Positions 26,138 to 39,551 of a stretch of 64,000 nt of DNA are shown here, in pieces; positions within the stretch are counted from its first letter, which is position 1, and each line of letters opens with the position of its first letter. Source of the stretch: Styela clava. Its lineage: Eukaryota > Chordata > Ascidiacea > Stolidobranchia > Styelidae. The stretch is from positions 11,515,426 to 11,579,425 of the forward strand of contig NC_135263.1 of the NCBI RefSeq assembly GCF_964204865.1, in the 5' to 3' direction. The notes beneath the pieces are model-generated. The model was not told the DNA's origin. It saw only the letters and a list, made by a program, of their open reading frames with translations, and made no database searches. Made by a program: the position numbers and the translations under genes.

Positions 26138-29100
26138 TTACGATTTTGAGTCTGGGTCAAAATCCAGCACGAGAAGTTTAGTTTCTTCTGTACCGTTCCG
26201 GCTTCCGACAGCACATACTAGTTTTGTTGGTGAAGCTCTTATTCGCCACACAACACCACCAGATCCTCGCGAATCTAATGACACTAAGTCTCGGATGGCC
26301 TGAACAAAACAAAAGTCACCATTATTGTAATTAACAGAAGACATTTGCATGTTACCGCTGTACAGAAGAGTACCACCAGGTATAGATGGTATTCTTGCTG
26401 TCAGTGAATACAAATCCACTGAGAACTGAACTGAATTAACCACATGACATGTATGATGTATTTATACTATCATTAAAATACATGAATGAATACATTAACT
26501 CAATGATAATCACATGACACAAAAATGTTTTTTAAAGTTGGCATTACCTTTCCAGACTTGACATCCCATAATTTAACAGTACCATCATCAGAACTTGATA
26601 TAACAAATTTCCCATAAAACTGTAAACAGGTAACGGCACTTTGATGTTTGTTAGCACCTGCAAATAATAATTATAAAAATGTTGTTATGTCGACAAATTT
26701 GTAACATATTCTAGAGCTTCAGTCGTAAAATGTTCAAATAGAACTTCACTGTAACTTCAATACTATTTACAAGCGGCGGTCCTCAAACGTTTGAATAGAA
26801 TTTCGCTGTAACTTCAATACTATTATAACTTTTGAGCAAAGTATTCTAGATTACTGAAAACTTCAGGGTCACACACAAACAGAAGTTCAAGTGTTAAATA
26901 AATTTTCTTTATTTTTGTAGAAGTAATTGAAAGACTTATGGGTTCTGTTTTTTTTTCTGGAAAGTCACCATGCATGATTAAGCTTGGAAAATGATCATTC
27001 CAAGTACTACTTAGCTAATGATAACAAGATGACAAAATTTCTCAACAAGCATACATGTCTTTCCTATTCTCGCAAGTATTCATCAATAATGCAATGAAAT
27101 TGAATCTAACAATGAAACTTACCTTCCAAAGTCTTTAAACATTTTCCTGAAACAATATCCCACATTTTTACAGTGGAGTCTGCATTCCCAGACACAAGAA
27201 TATTGTTTTTCAATTCCATACCAGATGTTAATGATTGATGACCAATCAATGTATGAAGGCAGATTCCAGTTTCAACTGACCATACACGAATTGACGTGTC
27301 GAGACTGCCACTAACAACATGTACACCATCAAACTGAATCAAAGAAATAGTATTTTATACAAATATATTTCAACTAAAGAACTTTTCAAGTGAATAACTG
27401 AAATAGAGGTATCAGCAATCGATCGTTGGTTACTTCTATTAGTGATGTTTAGGAGAGATTCTGTGAGCACTCCGGTATAAAATAATTTTTTTTACTCTAG
27501 AAACAAATCATACAATTCCATACACCTTATTTCATTAATCTAAGATTCGCGTGAATTCTGTATCCCTTTAAACAAAAAAAATCTTGGGTCTCATACTGGC
27601 AGTGACTTCTCGTCAATGCTGATAATTCAAAGTTCTGAACTTCTTCACACCAACATTCCAGAAGTTGAAACAGACATATAGAAATCAATAGACCTGGAGT
27701 TTTGGGCAATAATCCAACTTGCCATCAATTTAAAGATTCAGTGCATTCCACTTAGTCATACCTGTAAAGAATAGACTCTATTTGTGTGTCCTTGTAAAGT
27801 GTGCAGACATTCTTCCCTTATCGGATCCCACACTTTCACATTATAATCGTAAGCACCAGAGACAACTAACTTTCCATCATAACAAACACATCTGACTGCT
27901 GCCATATGGCCGGATAACACATGGAGACATTCACCAGTATCCACATCCCAGACTCGTAAAGTGGCATCTCGAGATCCACTGACAACACTGCAATTAAGAT
28001 TTGTAGATTAGTTAGGTCCATGGAAAAATAGTGCGATAATTGTGGGTGAAACTGGAAGTAAATTATGTTGTTAACAGAATATCATTTCACATAACGCAAC
28101 TTTTACTTTAAGCCTGATGAAGCTGAACATTACAGTTTGCTTTCAGTAGGTTAATAAAAACTCTTGAATTCATTTTATCTCAGTGACACCAGTACAAAAG
28201 CATGGAACAAAGAAACCGTGTTCGTCACATGACCCTTCACCCTAGCGATACAGTATTGCAATTGGTCATGGATATTGATCAGCTTCCTAGAGCAATTTAA
28301 GTTATACCATTGTATTATTGGTCTCTATATTTGCATACAATGCAACAAAGAAACTTAGGTTGAACTTCTGCTAACACCTAATTGCAGCTCATTTAAATAT
28401 ATAGCAAACTACAATGCACAATGACCTATCAGTAAGTAAATATCATTTGAAATATAAACTGCTGCAGATATCAAACTTTGCACAGGTGTGTAAATTTACA
28501 TATCACGAACGTAGGAGACAATGAAACTTTTACATGATGTCTATTTTAAACTTGCTTGTCTGGAGGCTCAACAACAAGGATAAATATTAAGAGAGCTATA
28601 GAAAATATGGCTAAAAACACATATCGATTCTAAAACGTCTTGAACATATTTGCTACAAAACTTTGCCTTGAAAATCAAGAAATAATTTTTGAAGGAAAAC
28701 CCAAAAGTTTTCCTTAAAAAACAAATAAAAAAACTTACATGTTATCATGTAGAGCCATGCACCGTACTGTGGAGGTATGACCATACAGTGTGTGCACGCA
28801 GTTGCCTAAAATGAAATGAAATCTAAATTTATATCAATATTTTTTTTCGATGAGGTATTTCCATGAGATAATATATATTATATAGCATCAGTAAGATGTT
28901 AGTGCACATTTAACTAAGATATTGTAATCTTTATTTAACAACTTTCAGTTTCTCAAAATTCCACATCAATCCTAATTTTAGAAAAGTACAATAAAATTTT
29001 GTATTATATATTCTAACCTGTATCTGCATTCCAAATTTTTAATGTTCTGTCGGTTGATCCACTGATGATCATATTTTTTCTCATCTGTGATGCCCATACT

Positions 29101-32100
29101 CCACCAGTATGTCCAGTTAATGTTCGAAGACACTGGCAAAGAATATTGGAATATTATACAGTAGGTGTACGTACACACATGCTATTAGAGAGGTTAATCA
29201 ATGCTGAAACATTACCAAGTTGTGTGGCCTTCTTCACAATCGATTTATTCAATAGATATATGCCAGGCTGAATTTTTTAACGACTCGAAATGTCAATATG
29301 TATGGAAATTTGAAGTTACCTTTCCAGAAACAACAGACCAAACTTTCAAAGTGTTGTCATCAGATCCGCTGACTATTCTCGTACCACTGAATTGTAGGCA
29401 TGTGATAACATGGTCATCATGGCCTTTGAGATGCTAAAAAACAAACAATAATTAGAATCGGAAATTCGATTTATAAATAAATTTTACAGTGAATAATATG
29501 TATTTTAATCTCAAAAATTAAAACTGTCAGGATATTTTAATTAGGAATATTCTTGAATGAATGAATAATGAACAATATATTAACATATTAGCACCTACAT
29601 TATGATCTCACAGAGAAAACGATAAAACTACAGTAAAAATCATCGATTTTAATTATGTAAATCACATTTCGGATATTCTAATTGCAATTTCCATATAAAC
29701 AAAATGCTACCAAGATTTTAAGTCACAGTAATACTTGAAATGTTAACTTAGGAAGCCGTGGAATAAATATCTTTTGCCTAGTTCACCAAAAACAACCGTA
29801 CCTTCGCTGATTTGAATTCTCCGTTCCTCCAATTCATTTCGATTTGATGTTGACGCATAAAAGCAGCTTTCCACGCACTTGGTTGCATTGGGTTTCCTAA
29901 AATGATGAAATGTTCTTACATAAGCAGTCAATGATTTACTGATGCTAATATTCTTGACGGAATTAGATTCTTTCCAGTTCTACACAGCTTACCAAGATTA
30001 CTGCATTTATTCACTCATCTTTGCGAAATGCTAAAGTTGCATGTGGACAATGTACAATGGTAGCATGGTAGAAATTCAAACATAAACAATGAATATCATA
30101 TCAGTTTTCAATATCAATATAAAATTTCAACAATGCACAGTAATGCATACGTACCAATCAGTCCGTTACTTTTTCTTGCTTTCCATGAACTTTTACAAAC
30201 TTTCGGATAATATGGTTCAGGAATTCCCTCTTCAGCGCATTTTTCTCTCCAAAGTAAATTATCTTCAGTTAGTATATGCCAATACCGACATGTTTGTGCC
30301 GCTACTAAAAGATCCTTCGGTTCAAGAAACGAGAGAACATGAAGACCGAGCTAAAAACAGAAAAAGATCGTTAAATGTTTTGTGGTACCGACTACCAATC
30401 ATTGTCTGGCCATCACGAAGGGCTGAATTTTCAAAAGGTAATTCTGTACTTTTAGAACGAACGAACAGACTTAATGAGTATGTGGTTACTTGAGTATGGG
30501 AAAAACTGATTTTTTTTTTTCAAGGAATACAAGGATACCCATCGTTTGGTGGTGCCTGTGGTGGGCTTCGTTTTCAAATCCCCTCACCACCAAGGGTGTA
30601 CGAAATTATGGACAAGGAAAAGCTATACATGTAGTTATATTTTAATTCAACTACTTTGTCATACCTCCGAAGTTTACATAATGATTTTCAAAAGATGATT
30701 AGATTGTTAAATCGACAACTAGACATATTTTAAATTTCTATGTGATAGAAAACAAACCTCCTTAGGTAGCAAAGAAATAAAATCTCTCTGAAATTGTGGC
30801 TCTATAACTTCAAGCATATGTCGAACTTGGCGAGGCTCACAGACGTCAATCAATTGGTCGATAGCTGTTATTCTATCGCTAGCCGTCCATTTTTGAAATT
30901 TTGTTAACCAGTCGCTGAGACCCTCAACGTTAGTGGGTGGAAGTTTGAGGACATTTAAACTTGGTGAGAGCGAAAGTTCAGTAGAAAATCGCCTCGGTGA
31001 ACCAGGTGACAATAGTTTCCTTGCAAGGCTGTGCAAAATAAAAAATCCAAGCATTATCAAAGTGATCTTCCCTTGTAATTGAAACAAAAAAAAGCATAGC
31101 AGATGGGTTTGACCAAATATAGCAACCAAACATGTTTTTTTTAATGGTGTCATAATGTCATTCATAGATGACTTGATAAAATTATACAGGTTGCTATATT
31201 TTACAGAAGAAAAACGAAATACCGGTAATAAAGAGAAACAACAGTCGAAACTATATATAAACCTAAGTGTCAATATAAAACATTGTTGATTTGTGGACCG
31301 GCTGATAAATATTGCGACTACAAATTTCATTCATAGTTTTCAAAATACTTAAAATGCTCTTCTGAAGCAAATACTTACCTTCTCTATAGGCAATATGGAT
31401 CAGTGTTTGGACCTTTCTTAGCATTGCAAGGGAAAAATCTCGGGTTCACATCTCATGCCCACTCACCCAGGGTGTAATAAATTTGGTATGCAATGCAGCA
31501 TTCCGGTCTTTTCAAACAATATATAGTATGAAAACTGTTTAATTATATAGGCAATGTTCAGAACTTCAGAATAAAAGGTGTTGAAAAATCTTGTGTAAAA
31601 ATTATATTATGATTATAGCTGAATGATATGAAGAACAGGTAATGAGAAAGTAAAACAAAATTTACCTTAATTCCTTTACTTTAACTTCACCTTCAATTAA
31701 TTTTGAATCAATCTTTGGTGGGGTTGTATCAAGGAGAAGGCTGTTTAATGGAAAATAATGTGGCTTGATATATTTGAAAAGCAGAATTTTTTTTTATTCA
31801 AGTATATTTGCCACAATCACAAGATAAAATAAAAAAAACTAGATAGTACACCAAAATCCAATGCATAAACTAAATGCTTATTTTTTTCATTTAATCTGTG
31901 TTTTGCAATTGCAGTACGAAAAAGTTTCAAAAGTAGAATTATCTGTAAATAAGAACCGTATATATACGAGTATATATGCATAGCTTTGCTTATGCAGAGA
32001 AGAAGATATGTTCTCAAATATGGAACTAACATACCTAGAGGTTTTACAGGCTTTCTTTTCTGGTGATTGATTCAAGTGATGACTGAGATCCAACCTGTTA

Positions 32101-35100
32101 TCTAATTTCCGTTTCATCTGAATAAATTGAGAAACAATATAGTTTATGAACACATATTAATAGCTGCTATTCAAGGTTTTCTTGCAAAAGACCTATTCGA
32201 TTGATATCAAGAGAAAGTGTGAGAAAATAGTCTTCAAAGTGGAAAATTCTGCTTCTCGAAAAATTTTAAATCTCATTTTGAGATTTTTTCTACTACAAAC
32301 ATTTATTCAACGTAACTTAATTGAATAGAAAATGATGTGCTAATATTTATAGTCTTCCACCCCCAATAAAACACACAACATAAAATTGTAGATATCTACC
32401 AAAAACCAATTTCTAAACCAATGACATCAATGGTTCTTCCCTGTATTTTCCCATAATACATTACGCAGTATTTTTGATAGTATTGTCAGAGTATAGTATA
32501 TATATATTTATAATACTGTTAATAGTACCGTAAGTGCAGAATATAGATGGTGATAGAAAAAGAGCAATCCCTTAGCCTATTATGATAAACACACTCAAGA
32601 GAAAGGTGAGTCTTATTGCCAGTGGCAATGAATGATTAATAATATAATGTATATGCAATTGTACTTTGTATGAACTCTAACCCCGATCAATTAATTTCAA
32701 TATTAAATAAACAATCTTTCGGCCATGTTACTGTGAGACATACAATTAAAGTTGTATATCAGATTGCACTATTATTCTTGCATGGCAAACCATATGATGA
32801 CAATCAAATCCATGATGCATATCTCTATTGAAACCTTTAGGGAATTAATGTTGCTAAGAGTCGAAATGATTCCAATTGTCTCTGAGTTATCCCCAGATAA
32901 TGAATTCATGTGGATATGAGCCACACAAAAGCAGATGCTTTATCGCATAAAAGCATGTGGTCGTGATGACTCTATTTCCTATAAATATGTGATAATGAAT
33001 CAAATGCAATTGTATGATGCATCAAAGTGAGACCCTGCCATTTCAATGACTAGGTTAAGGAAACTAGCTAGGCCTGTATGACTCTACTTATTTCAAGCAA
33101 CTGTATAAATCTTATTTGTGTAGACTGAATATGACAGACCGGATGTGTCTATTGGCATTAAAATCTATAAGACTATTCTATAAGACTAAGTAGTCTTTAT
33201 AAAAAGTGAAAAACAAAGAATTGAAATCCATCATCAGCAATTTAGCATATATGAAACAAGACAGATATGACTCAACTAATTGAGTATTAATCTTGTTCAT
33301 ATATAAATTGTTTGATAAGAACAGTTCCATAATTTAGGATATTTCATAACTTTGATTTCATTTGAAATAGCCAAATTTGAATAATTAATGGTAGGAAATT
33401 ATGATATGCAGAGAACTTCACAAATTACCGGTTTGATAAATTATGATCCTACAAGGAACATTGAGCAAAGATCCCTCAATAAAAATTTCAACATTTTTTC
33501 CATAATCTCCTATAACTTGGACAAATTTGAATGAATTATCACAGATATAACTAGATTGAAACCCGCTGATCTGGTTTGGGAACAACAGACCAACCTATGA
33601 CATTTCTTGGATATTGCAATTAGCAAATAGCCTACTTAAATTTTCCTATTTAATAAAGTATTTAGTAGGGATATTTATCAAACATTCGTTAATCATAAAG
33701 GATATATCAAAAAAGACTCAGTACATGGTTGACTTCCTTATTAAACATAATACTTGATATTGGTTTAGCTCAGTAGTCATGACGAAGCATGATAGCAACA
33801 TGTGATTATGAAAATAAACATGAAACTGAGTAAGAATGACTTGAATAAAATAATGTGCTCAATCAAACTAGCCTGTTGTTGGCTGTATAAGTCATCCTTT
33901 ACTCGTGTACGTTTTCTTTTAGTTTTATCAGGCTTTCGTGTTAGTTTCTCGGCTGAAGTGATAGACTGTTATATAATGATGAAATTAAAAATTGTAGTTT
34001 GGCGTACTACTTAGTTCGAGCAAAATCCCAATAAGGGAATTGAGCTGCATAAGCTATAAGATAATATTCGACCTAAGTCAATAAAATCTTTCAGTAAGAA
34101 ACAATACGCAATACAGAAATTACACTGATAAATATTCATGCGATATATATATATATATATATCCACATGAACCAAACAAAACTTGAGAATGAAACTATCA
34201 TTTCAAATTTAATTCCCATTTACTTCAGTGGCATACTTGATAATCAGAAACAATTACATCAATACTGGATCTAAATACAGTGAAATCACAGTGATTATTA
34301 TAGTTTTTTCATAATATTCAAACTGATCTTACCAAATGCTTTGATGACCCTCTGTGTGATGAATCACCAGATTCGGCAGATTTGAGGTTATCGGTATAGT
34401 CCATTTCCATTCCACTAGATTGTGAGATATTATCATCCTCCTGACCTGAATCACGCTCGGAAGACTGATCTGGTGTGGCGATACCTACAGATCGAGTTAA
34501 TTCACCTCTACGTCTGGTGTTTATTCGTTCAGTTTTATCAATGGTGATTGGATTTGTTCTTCTTGATCTTGACGATTGACCGCGGGTAATTCTAGAGGGA
34601 CCAGCTTGTGAGGATAACGATAAAGCCCCAACAGCAGTACCCACTGAATCTGGTGAGCCCAGGGAAACAGATCCTGCCTTGGATCTGTTTGTGATTGGCG
34701 GTGTGGTGGCAGGGTTACTTCTTGTTGACATTGAAAATGTCCTTTCCTCATTTTTGCTTCGACTTCTGCTACGAATAGATCTCATGATTGGTGTATCTGG
34801 AAATGAGAAATTTGAATTCTAATATTGATATGATTTTTCGAGTAAATACTTCAATAGGTGAGAAAAAGGGTTATTAATGGTACCATACAGAGCCATAACA
34901 ATCAACTAGAAGCCTGCTTTTCTCTACCTGAAATCCGGAATGCAATATCTGCCTAAAGCTATCATTTTCATTATTGTAAGAAAATTTTTTCTATAATAAT
35001 TCAATATTGCCAAAATTACCAGCTAACACAATTTCCGGTATTCCTAAAAAGACATTTTGAATATATTCAAGCACAACACTCACTGATGACATCATTTCCC

Positions 35101-35972
35101 AACTCTCGGCCAGGTTATCCTAAAACAAGACCAAATAGTCTTGAATATGATTGATATGATAAATATTAAAGTGAGATCTTTTTTATGTGTATGGCATAGG
35201 ATGCTATATTGTAGTTTGTGATTCGGACTTATTATTCACATTTTGCTCTGATTTTTAGAATATTGTCTGTGAAATAATAATTTAGTATTTATAAAACAGT
35301 TGTTACTCGTTATATATATCTGTCATGAACCTATCCAGTAATTGTTGGATAAAACTTGGGTTCAAAATCCCTGTCACCACTTCACTCAGGGTGTTTTAAA
35401 TTAAATAGGAATATGCAAAATGAAAAGATTCTTGTTCTGCTAAAAACATGGTTCTTACGTTAGGGTACTTAATACAGAGCCTCATTCAGAGTGAATGCAT
35501 GGAAAAGGTGATCCTTGCTCACTCGTTTCTATAAGGGTGTATTCAGTGTTTTCTTGTACAGAGTCTTGTTCAAAGGGAAGGTGTGAAAACAGAAAGAGAA
35601 CCAAGCTGATCTGTGACAGCACACTGTCAATAAGTGAATAGGTCATAAATTTTATAGACAATTTTTTGATTGTGAGTTATTACCTTGGCTACAATATTCA
35701 GAATCGTCGTCCAAATGTTGGATCGAAGTTGAAGGAGTTTCCAGGCTTTGTATGTTGACGTCTTCTCCGATATCTTTGTTATTACTGGTATGGTTGTTAC
35801 CTCCACTGAGAAATTCTAAGGAAAGACTCCTACTGAGATTCCTTCTACCCCAAGTTACTTGATGTTGCCCATTCAATTCTATATTATCATTCCTCTCACT
35901 CTCACCTGAGAAATTAGAAGCAGAGGATAAGCAGGAGGAGAGCAGGAGAGAAGAAGGATCCACTCTTATCAT
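26138..35972 (-). CDS. FBXW7: FBXW7, F-box/WD40 substrate receptor of an SCF ubiquitin ligase
   Basis: Exons, 5' to 3' on the minus strand: 35684-35972, 34333-34796, 32035-32117, 31666-31740, 30758-31028, 30155-30350, 29802-29896, 29320-29433, 29018-29132, 28739-28805, 27762-27987, 27123-27333, 26548-26657, 26138-26299. They total 825 codons plus TAA. Parts seen: a divergent Ser/Arg-rich N-terminus (1-251); MKRKLD opening exon 3, as at the start of the human common region; a dimerisation segment from [11 protein letters not shown] to [17 protein letters not shown]; an F-box ([21 protein letters not shown]); and eight WD40 repeats ending [20 protein letters not shown]. The three propeller arginines that read phosphodegrons (human R465, R479, R505) are kept in [17 protein letters not shown] and SRDATLRVW. 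Start ATG 35972 is the first in-frame ATG; an upstream exon cannot be excluded. Confidence 0.95.
30510..30620. repeat. Short dispersed repeat, copy 1 (FBXW7 intron)
   Basis: It contains TTTTCAAATCCCCTCACCAC then AAGGGTGTA, similar to copies near 31436-31485 (GGGTTCACATCTCATGCCCA, CAGGGTGTAATAAATT) and 35355-35405 (GGGTTCAAAATCCCTGTCAC, CAGGGTGTTTTAAATT). GGTTCAAATCC resembles a polymerase III box B, so a tRNA-derived SINE is possible. A weaker relative lies near 39775. Confidence 0.4.
33903..33965 (-). CDS. FBXW7: Candidate in-frame cassette exon of FBXW7 (basic)
   Basis: The minus strand has an acceptor ATAACAG, then 63 bases open in phase 0 ([20 protein letters not shown] plus R), then donor GTAAAG. 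Both flanking exons (34333-34796 and 32035-32117) meet at phase 0, so inclusion would add 21 residues directly before MKRKLD without shifting the frame. The peptide is rich in Lys and Arg like a nuclear localisation signal. Not needed for the main model; may be alternative or chance. Confidence 0.35.
34141..34163. repeat. AT microsatellite in FBXW7 intron 2
   Basis: About ten AT units. Confidence 0.8.
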
Positions 35973-38185
35973 ACAGTTAAAAAGAAATGTACATTTTCTT
36001 CTCAATTACTTGGATGTTATTTTTTGTGATGGAAATCCTGACATAGTCATTCATTATCAAGAGAATTAATTGATTGATATTTGAGAGCCATTCAAACAAT
36101 AATTATCATCAACGTGTTTGATAGGAAATATCCAAGTCAGTAACATTCCTGCCTCACATACCTACCCTACTATATGCCAAGGAGTCTTGTCTGGGGCAAG
36201 GTATGAACTCATACATTACAAAAAAAAATTATCAGATACATCTCTCAAGTAGCACCACTTCACAAATGTCTCTTACCGAGCACTGACTATAGGTAGATCA
36301 AACATATTGAGTGCTAATGTTGAAAGCCATAATCGTTAATTACACTTAGAAGTTAGTAAACAATGTATCCTCATTACAAATATTTCGACATGGAAAATTA
36401 GGGATATAAATCCATAGCTTTATAAAAATCCTTGCATATTATTTACTATTGTTCTGACCATTCCTTACAACCAAAATGTATGTTTGTTAAATAGGTACAT
36501 GAATAACTAAATCATGGCCCACTCCATCCAAGACCCCCTTACACACAGCTGTGTATGTTTCAATAGACATTTCCGACCGAGTGCTAACCAGCGATCGCCC
36601 CAGATTTCAAGAGAGAGTCGGAGAGACGAGAATTCCAATAAATTTTGGTCTATATCCAAACCGCGTCAGCTTCTAATTCAGTTCATTTTCTGTAATTGTT
36701 AAAACCAACCGAATGCCACCACCTCGTACCGCCATGTACGGAATATCGCGCAATATCAAGCGATCCAATAACAGCAAGAAATGCACTCACAACCGGTTTC
36801 TGAAGTCGTGCTGCTCCGGGACGGCGCTCGTGTACAAGTTCTAAAAGTCTACATTATTCTTATTTTCAGAGTATAAAAAGTATGTATTTATCCGAGATTA
36901 TATAGTTCGACGATACATTCCTAACACCAAATTCTCATATTATTCAGCCCAGTACTTAGCGATCTCCGCCAATGACCTTGCATCACACAAGCGTACGATT
37001 ATACATCGATCGACTTTCAAGATTAATCGTTTTAAAACCTTTTCGACGCGAGCAAGGCTCACGTAAACTGAGCACTAAACGTAAACCAATTATCTTTGCC
37101 GACGAAAACAGCCGCCTTACTGTTAAACCCGCGAAGAAATAATACTTTAAATTGTAGGTATTTCAATTTGGTTATGAAGGGAATGTGATACTGAACTGAC
37201 AAGCAAGTAATTGGTCGTGATGGGAATAAAAGATAGCTTAATATATTACCCAACGGACAAGGTCATGCAAGAAAGAATAATTGAAAAACAAGAGTGATTT
37301 TTACATATGATGATTAATCATGGACAATATGGTGCGAAAATGCATAAGCATTGGGAACTAGCAACTTTTAAATCGGGAGAATTATTTTATCATTTTAATC
37401 CATATTGACCAAACAATTACATTCTATTGATAACTTGATAAAAACATCTCGAGGGGAAAATTAGTCTCTTGGGGTGTAAACTTCAAGTATCACGATTCAC
37501 GATTATCCGTAAATAATTGTAATAATCTTGATAAACAATGAAAATCTTCCGGTCAATGGATTAGTTAACATAATACACAAATGAAGACAAATGTATTATG
37601 TACTGACGACGACGACAACAATTGAAATAATAGTCCTAAAGATCGCTTTCAATCGCTATTTTGTCGAACGATCTATTTTTGAAAACACCAGAAAAATTTA
37701 ACTACGGCAATCGAAAAGTAATACCGTGATCGAACAATCACTAATGAAGCAATATCAAGAATGTAAAATCGCTCGGACAAATTCTTTAATTGGGCGATAA
37801 TATTTGTGTTATTTAATTTCGCGGTTTCGTAAAACTTCTAGGCCGCTCTAAACTATTGCAATTTATAACAGCGGACAAATGGGTTTATTCTTCAATAGGC
37901 TACTTCACAATACTATTTGCAATTCTAACACAAAGATTCCAGTACAGAAAGATTTTCACCCAAAAATAGAAATATACTGTGAAAATGCAAGTTTTCTCAA
38001 TCCTAACGCCGTTAGCGCATTTCAATAACATCCGTGCGCCATACGAGAATTACACTTTAAATCACAATATTTGTCAAGTTGTGACATCTATAGGAGAATG
38101 GTATCTGTCTGTAATACGTAACGATTAATTAATATACGTCCGTATACTTTCCAATGATACTACAACTGTTCAGGAGAACAGGACG
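35973..38185. other. FBXW7 upstream region
   Basis: The 5' side of FBXW7. A GC-richer patch at about 36700-36850 ends on the minus strand with GGTT|GTGAGTGC, which could be the donor of an untranslated first exon. I see no other coding sequence in this 2.2-kb stretch. Confidence 0.35.
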
Positions 38186-38968
38186 CTTCAGACCAGTGTT
38201 CACTATTAGCGCACTTTTTTGCGAAAATTGCGAAGCACTTTCGCAACTTTTTTTAGGGACTGCGAAATAGCACTTTTTTCCGATTTTGAAGAGAAATAGC
38301 ACTTTTTTCTGATTTCGAATGGAATAAAAATTCAAAGTTAACAAATATTTTCGAGTATTAAGTTGACAAATAAGTAACATACTAGTACATTTGTAACTCA
38401 ATTCTGCATATCATAACGATATTTACCGGAATTCTAACCATTGAGATGCAGACATAGGAGATAAAGCTTTTGCATTAACGGCAAAATTCTTGTTATAATA
38501 TGATTATTATACAAGCACACCGATTCCGCTTCTCCCGCAAAAAACGCTCCCGGGGATTGAAACCAGATGTTGGAATAATACGCAGTGCGTTTCTTTGAAC
38601 AAGAGTGGTCATGTGACTATCAATGATATCGATGAATTCAAAATGACTATAAAAGTGTTACGTGTTATGGTCACTTTTGATGAATTGTGACCAAACTGCA
38701 CAATTTTCAAATCAGACGAAACTTTTAGCAGCATGTCACAGATTTGCAAAATCACCAAATTCACAAAATACCATTAAGTGCCATTTTATTGTAATCACAA
38801 TGTTGAAAGGACGTGGCGTTTTCCGGAATTTTGCGATATTTACACAACTATTTCTCATTGATATGCGAGGTTGGGTGGGCAAAATTCAATATTTTTTTGA
38901 ATCGAATATTTTTAAGGAGTACCGAATAAACGTGGTGGAAACATTAAAAAATCGGCAACAAAGCCTTT

Positions 38969-39163
38969 TTACTGGTTAATTCCGTTGTAATCGCTAATTG
39001 TTCTTGTCACCAATTGTTTTGGCGGCGATATCCAGGTTTTGGGTAATCTATATTCCCGCCCTCTCTTTTTTACAAATATGAATTCTTGTGGGTCGGCGGA
39101 CATCGAAGTTTTATATTTCGGGCTTACCCGTTCGTTCACATCGGCAACAGCTGTTGAAGACAT
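38969..39163 (-). CDS. Small open frame inside the hAT element, unrecognised
   Basis: A true ATG at 39163 opens 64 codons, starting MSSTAVADVNERVSPKYKTS and including EFIFVKKRGREYRLPKTWIS. The composition (charged, Pro and Trp, few runs) looks more protein-like than neighbouring frames. I do not recognise it. It could be a captured exon, a piece of the element's own gene or chance; an internal GTAAGC after codon 12 could act as a donor. Confidence 0.25.
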   Translation of the reverse strand: MSSTAVADVNERVSPKYKTSMSADPQEFIFVKKRGREYRLPKTWISPPKQLVTRTISDYNGINQ

Positions 39164-39551
39164 TGAGGACTCAAATTAACATTTGCGTTGGCTTTAATAT
39201 TACCTATCAAGATTTGTAAATTTACCGTCCTAATTTTATGCGAATGGTAATATTATTGTCCATACCGTGATGCAGATATTTATTAAGACGATAATTAACT
39301 TTCTCATGTATTTCTATGGTGATAAACTTCGCAAGATTTGAAATAGTGATTGAATAATTCGGCAATAAAGGCATTTCTGCGTGGTCATAAGACGAGATGA
39401 CGTTAATGAACAGCACTTCTTTTACAGGTTATTTTACGAATGCGACTTAATGCTAAAAAGATTGGGCTCGAGTGCTTTTTTTTTGAGTGCTCGAGTGCCT
39501 AATAGAGGTCAGGCGCTAATTGTAACTAATTCCCTCAAGTTTCAACGTGTT

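Noticed and set aside
30089-30493. Plus-strand frame of 134 codons
   Set aside because: It is antisense to the FBXW7 F-box exon 30155-30350.
38662-38979. Plus-strand frame of 105 codons inside the hAT element
   Set aside because: It lacks a true ATG at its start, matches no transposase feature and overlaps simple AT-rich sequence.
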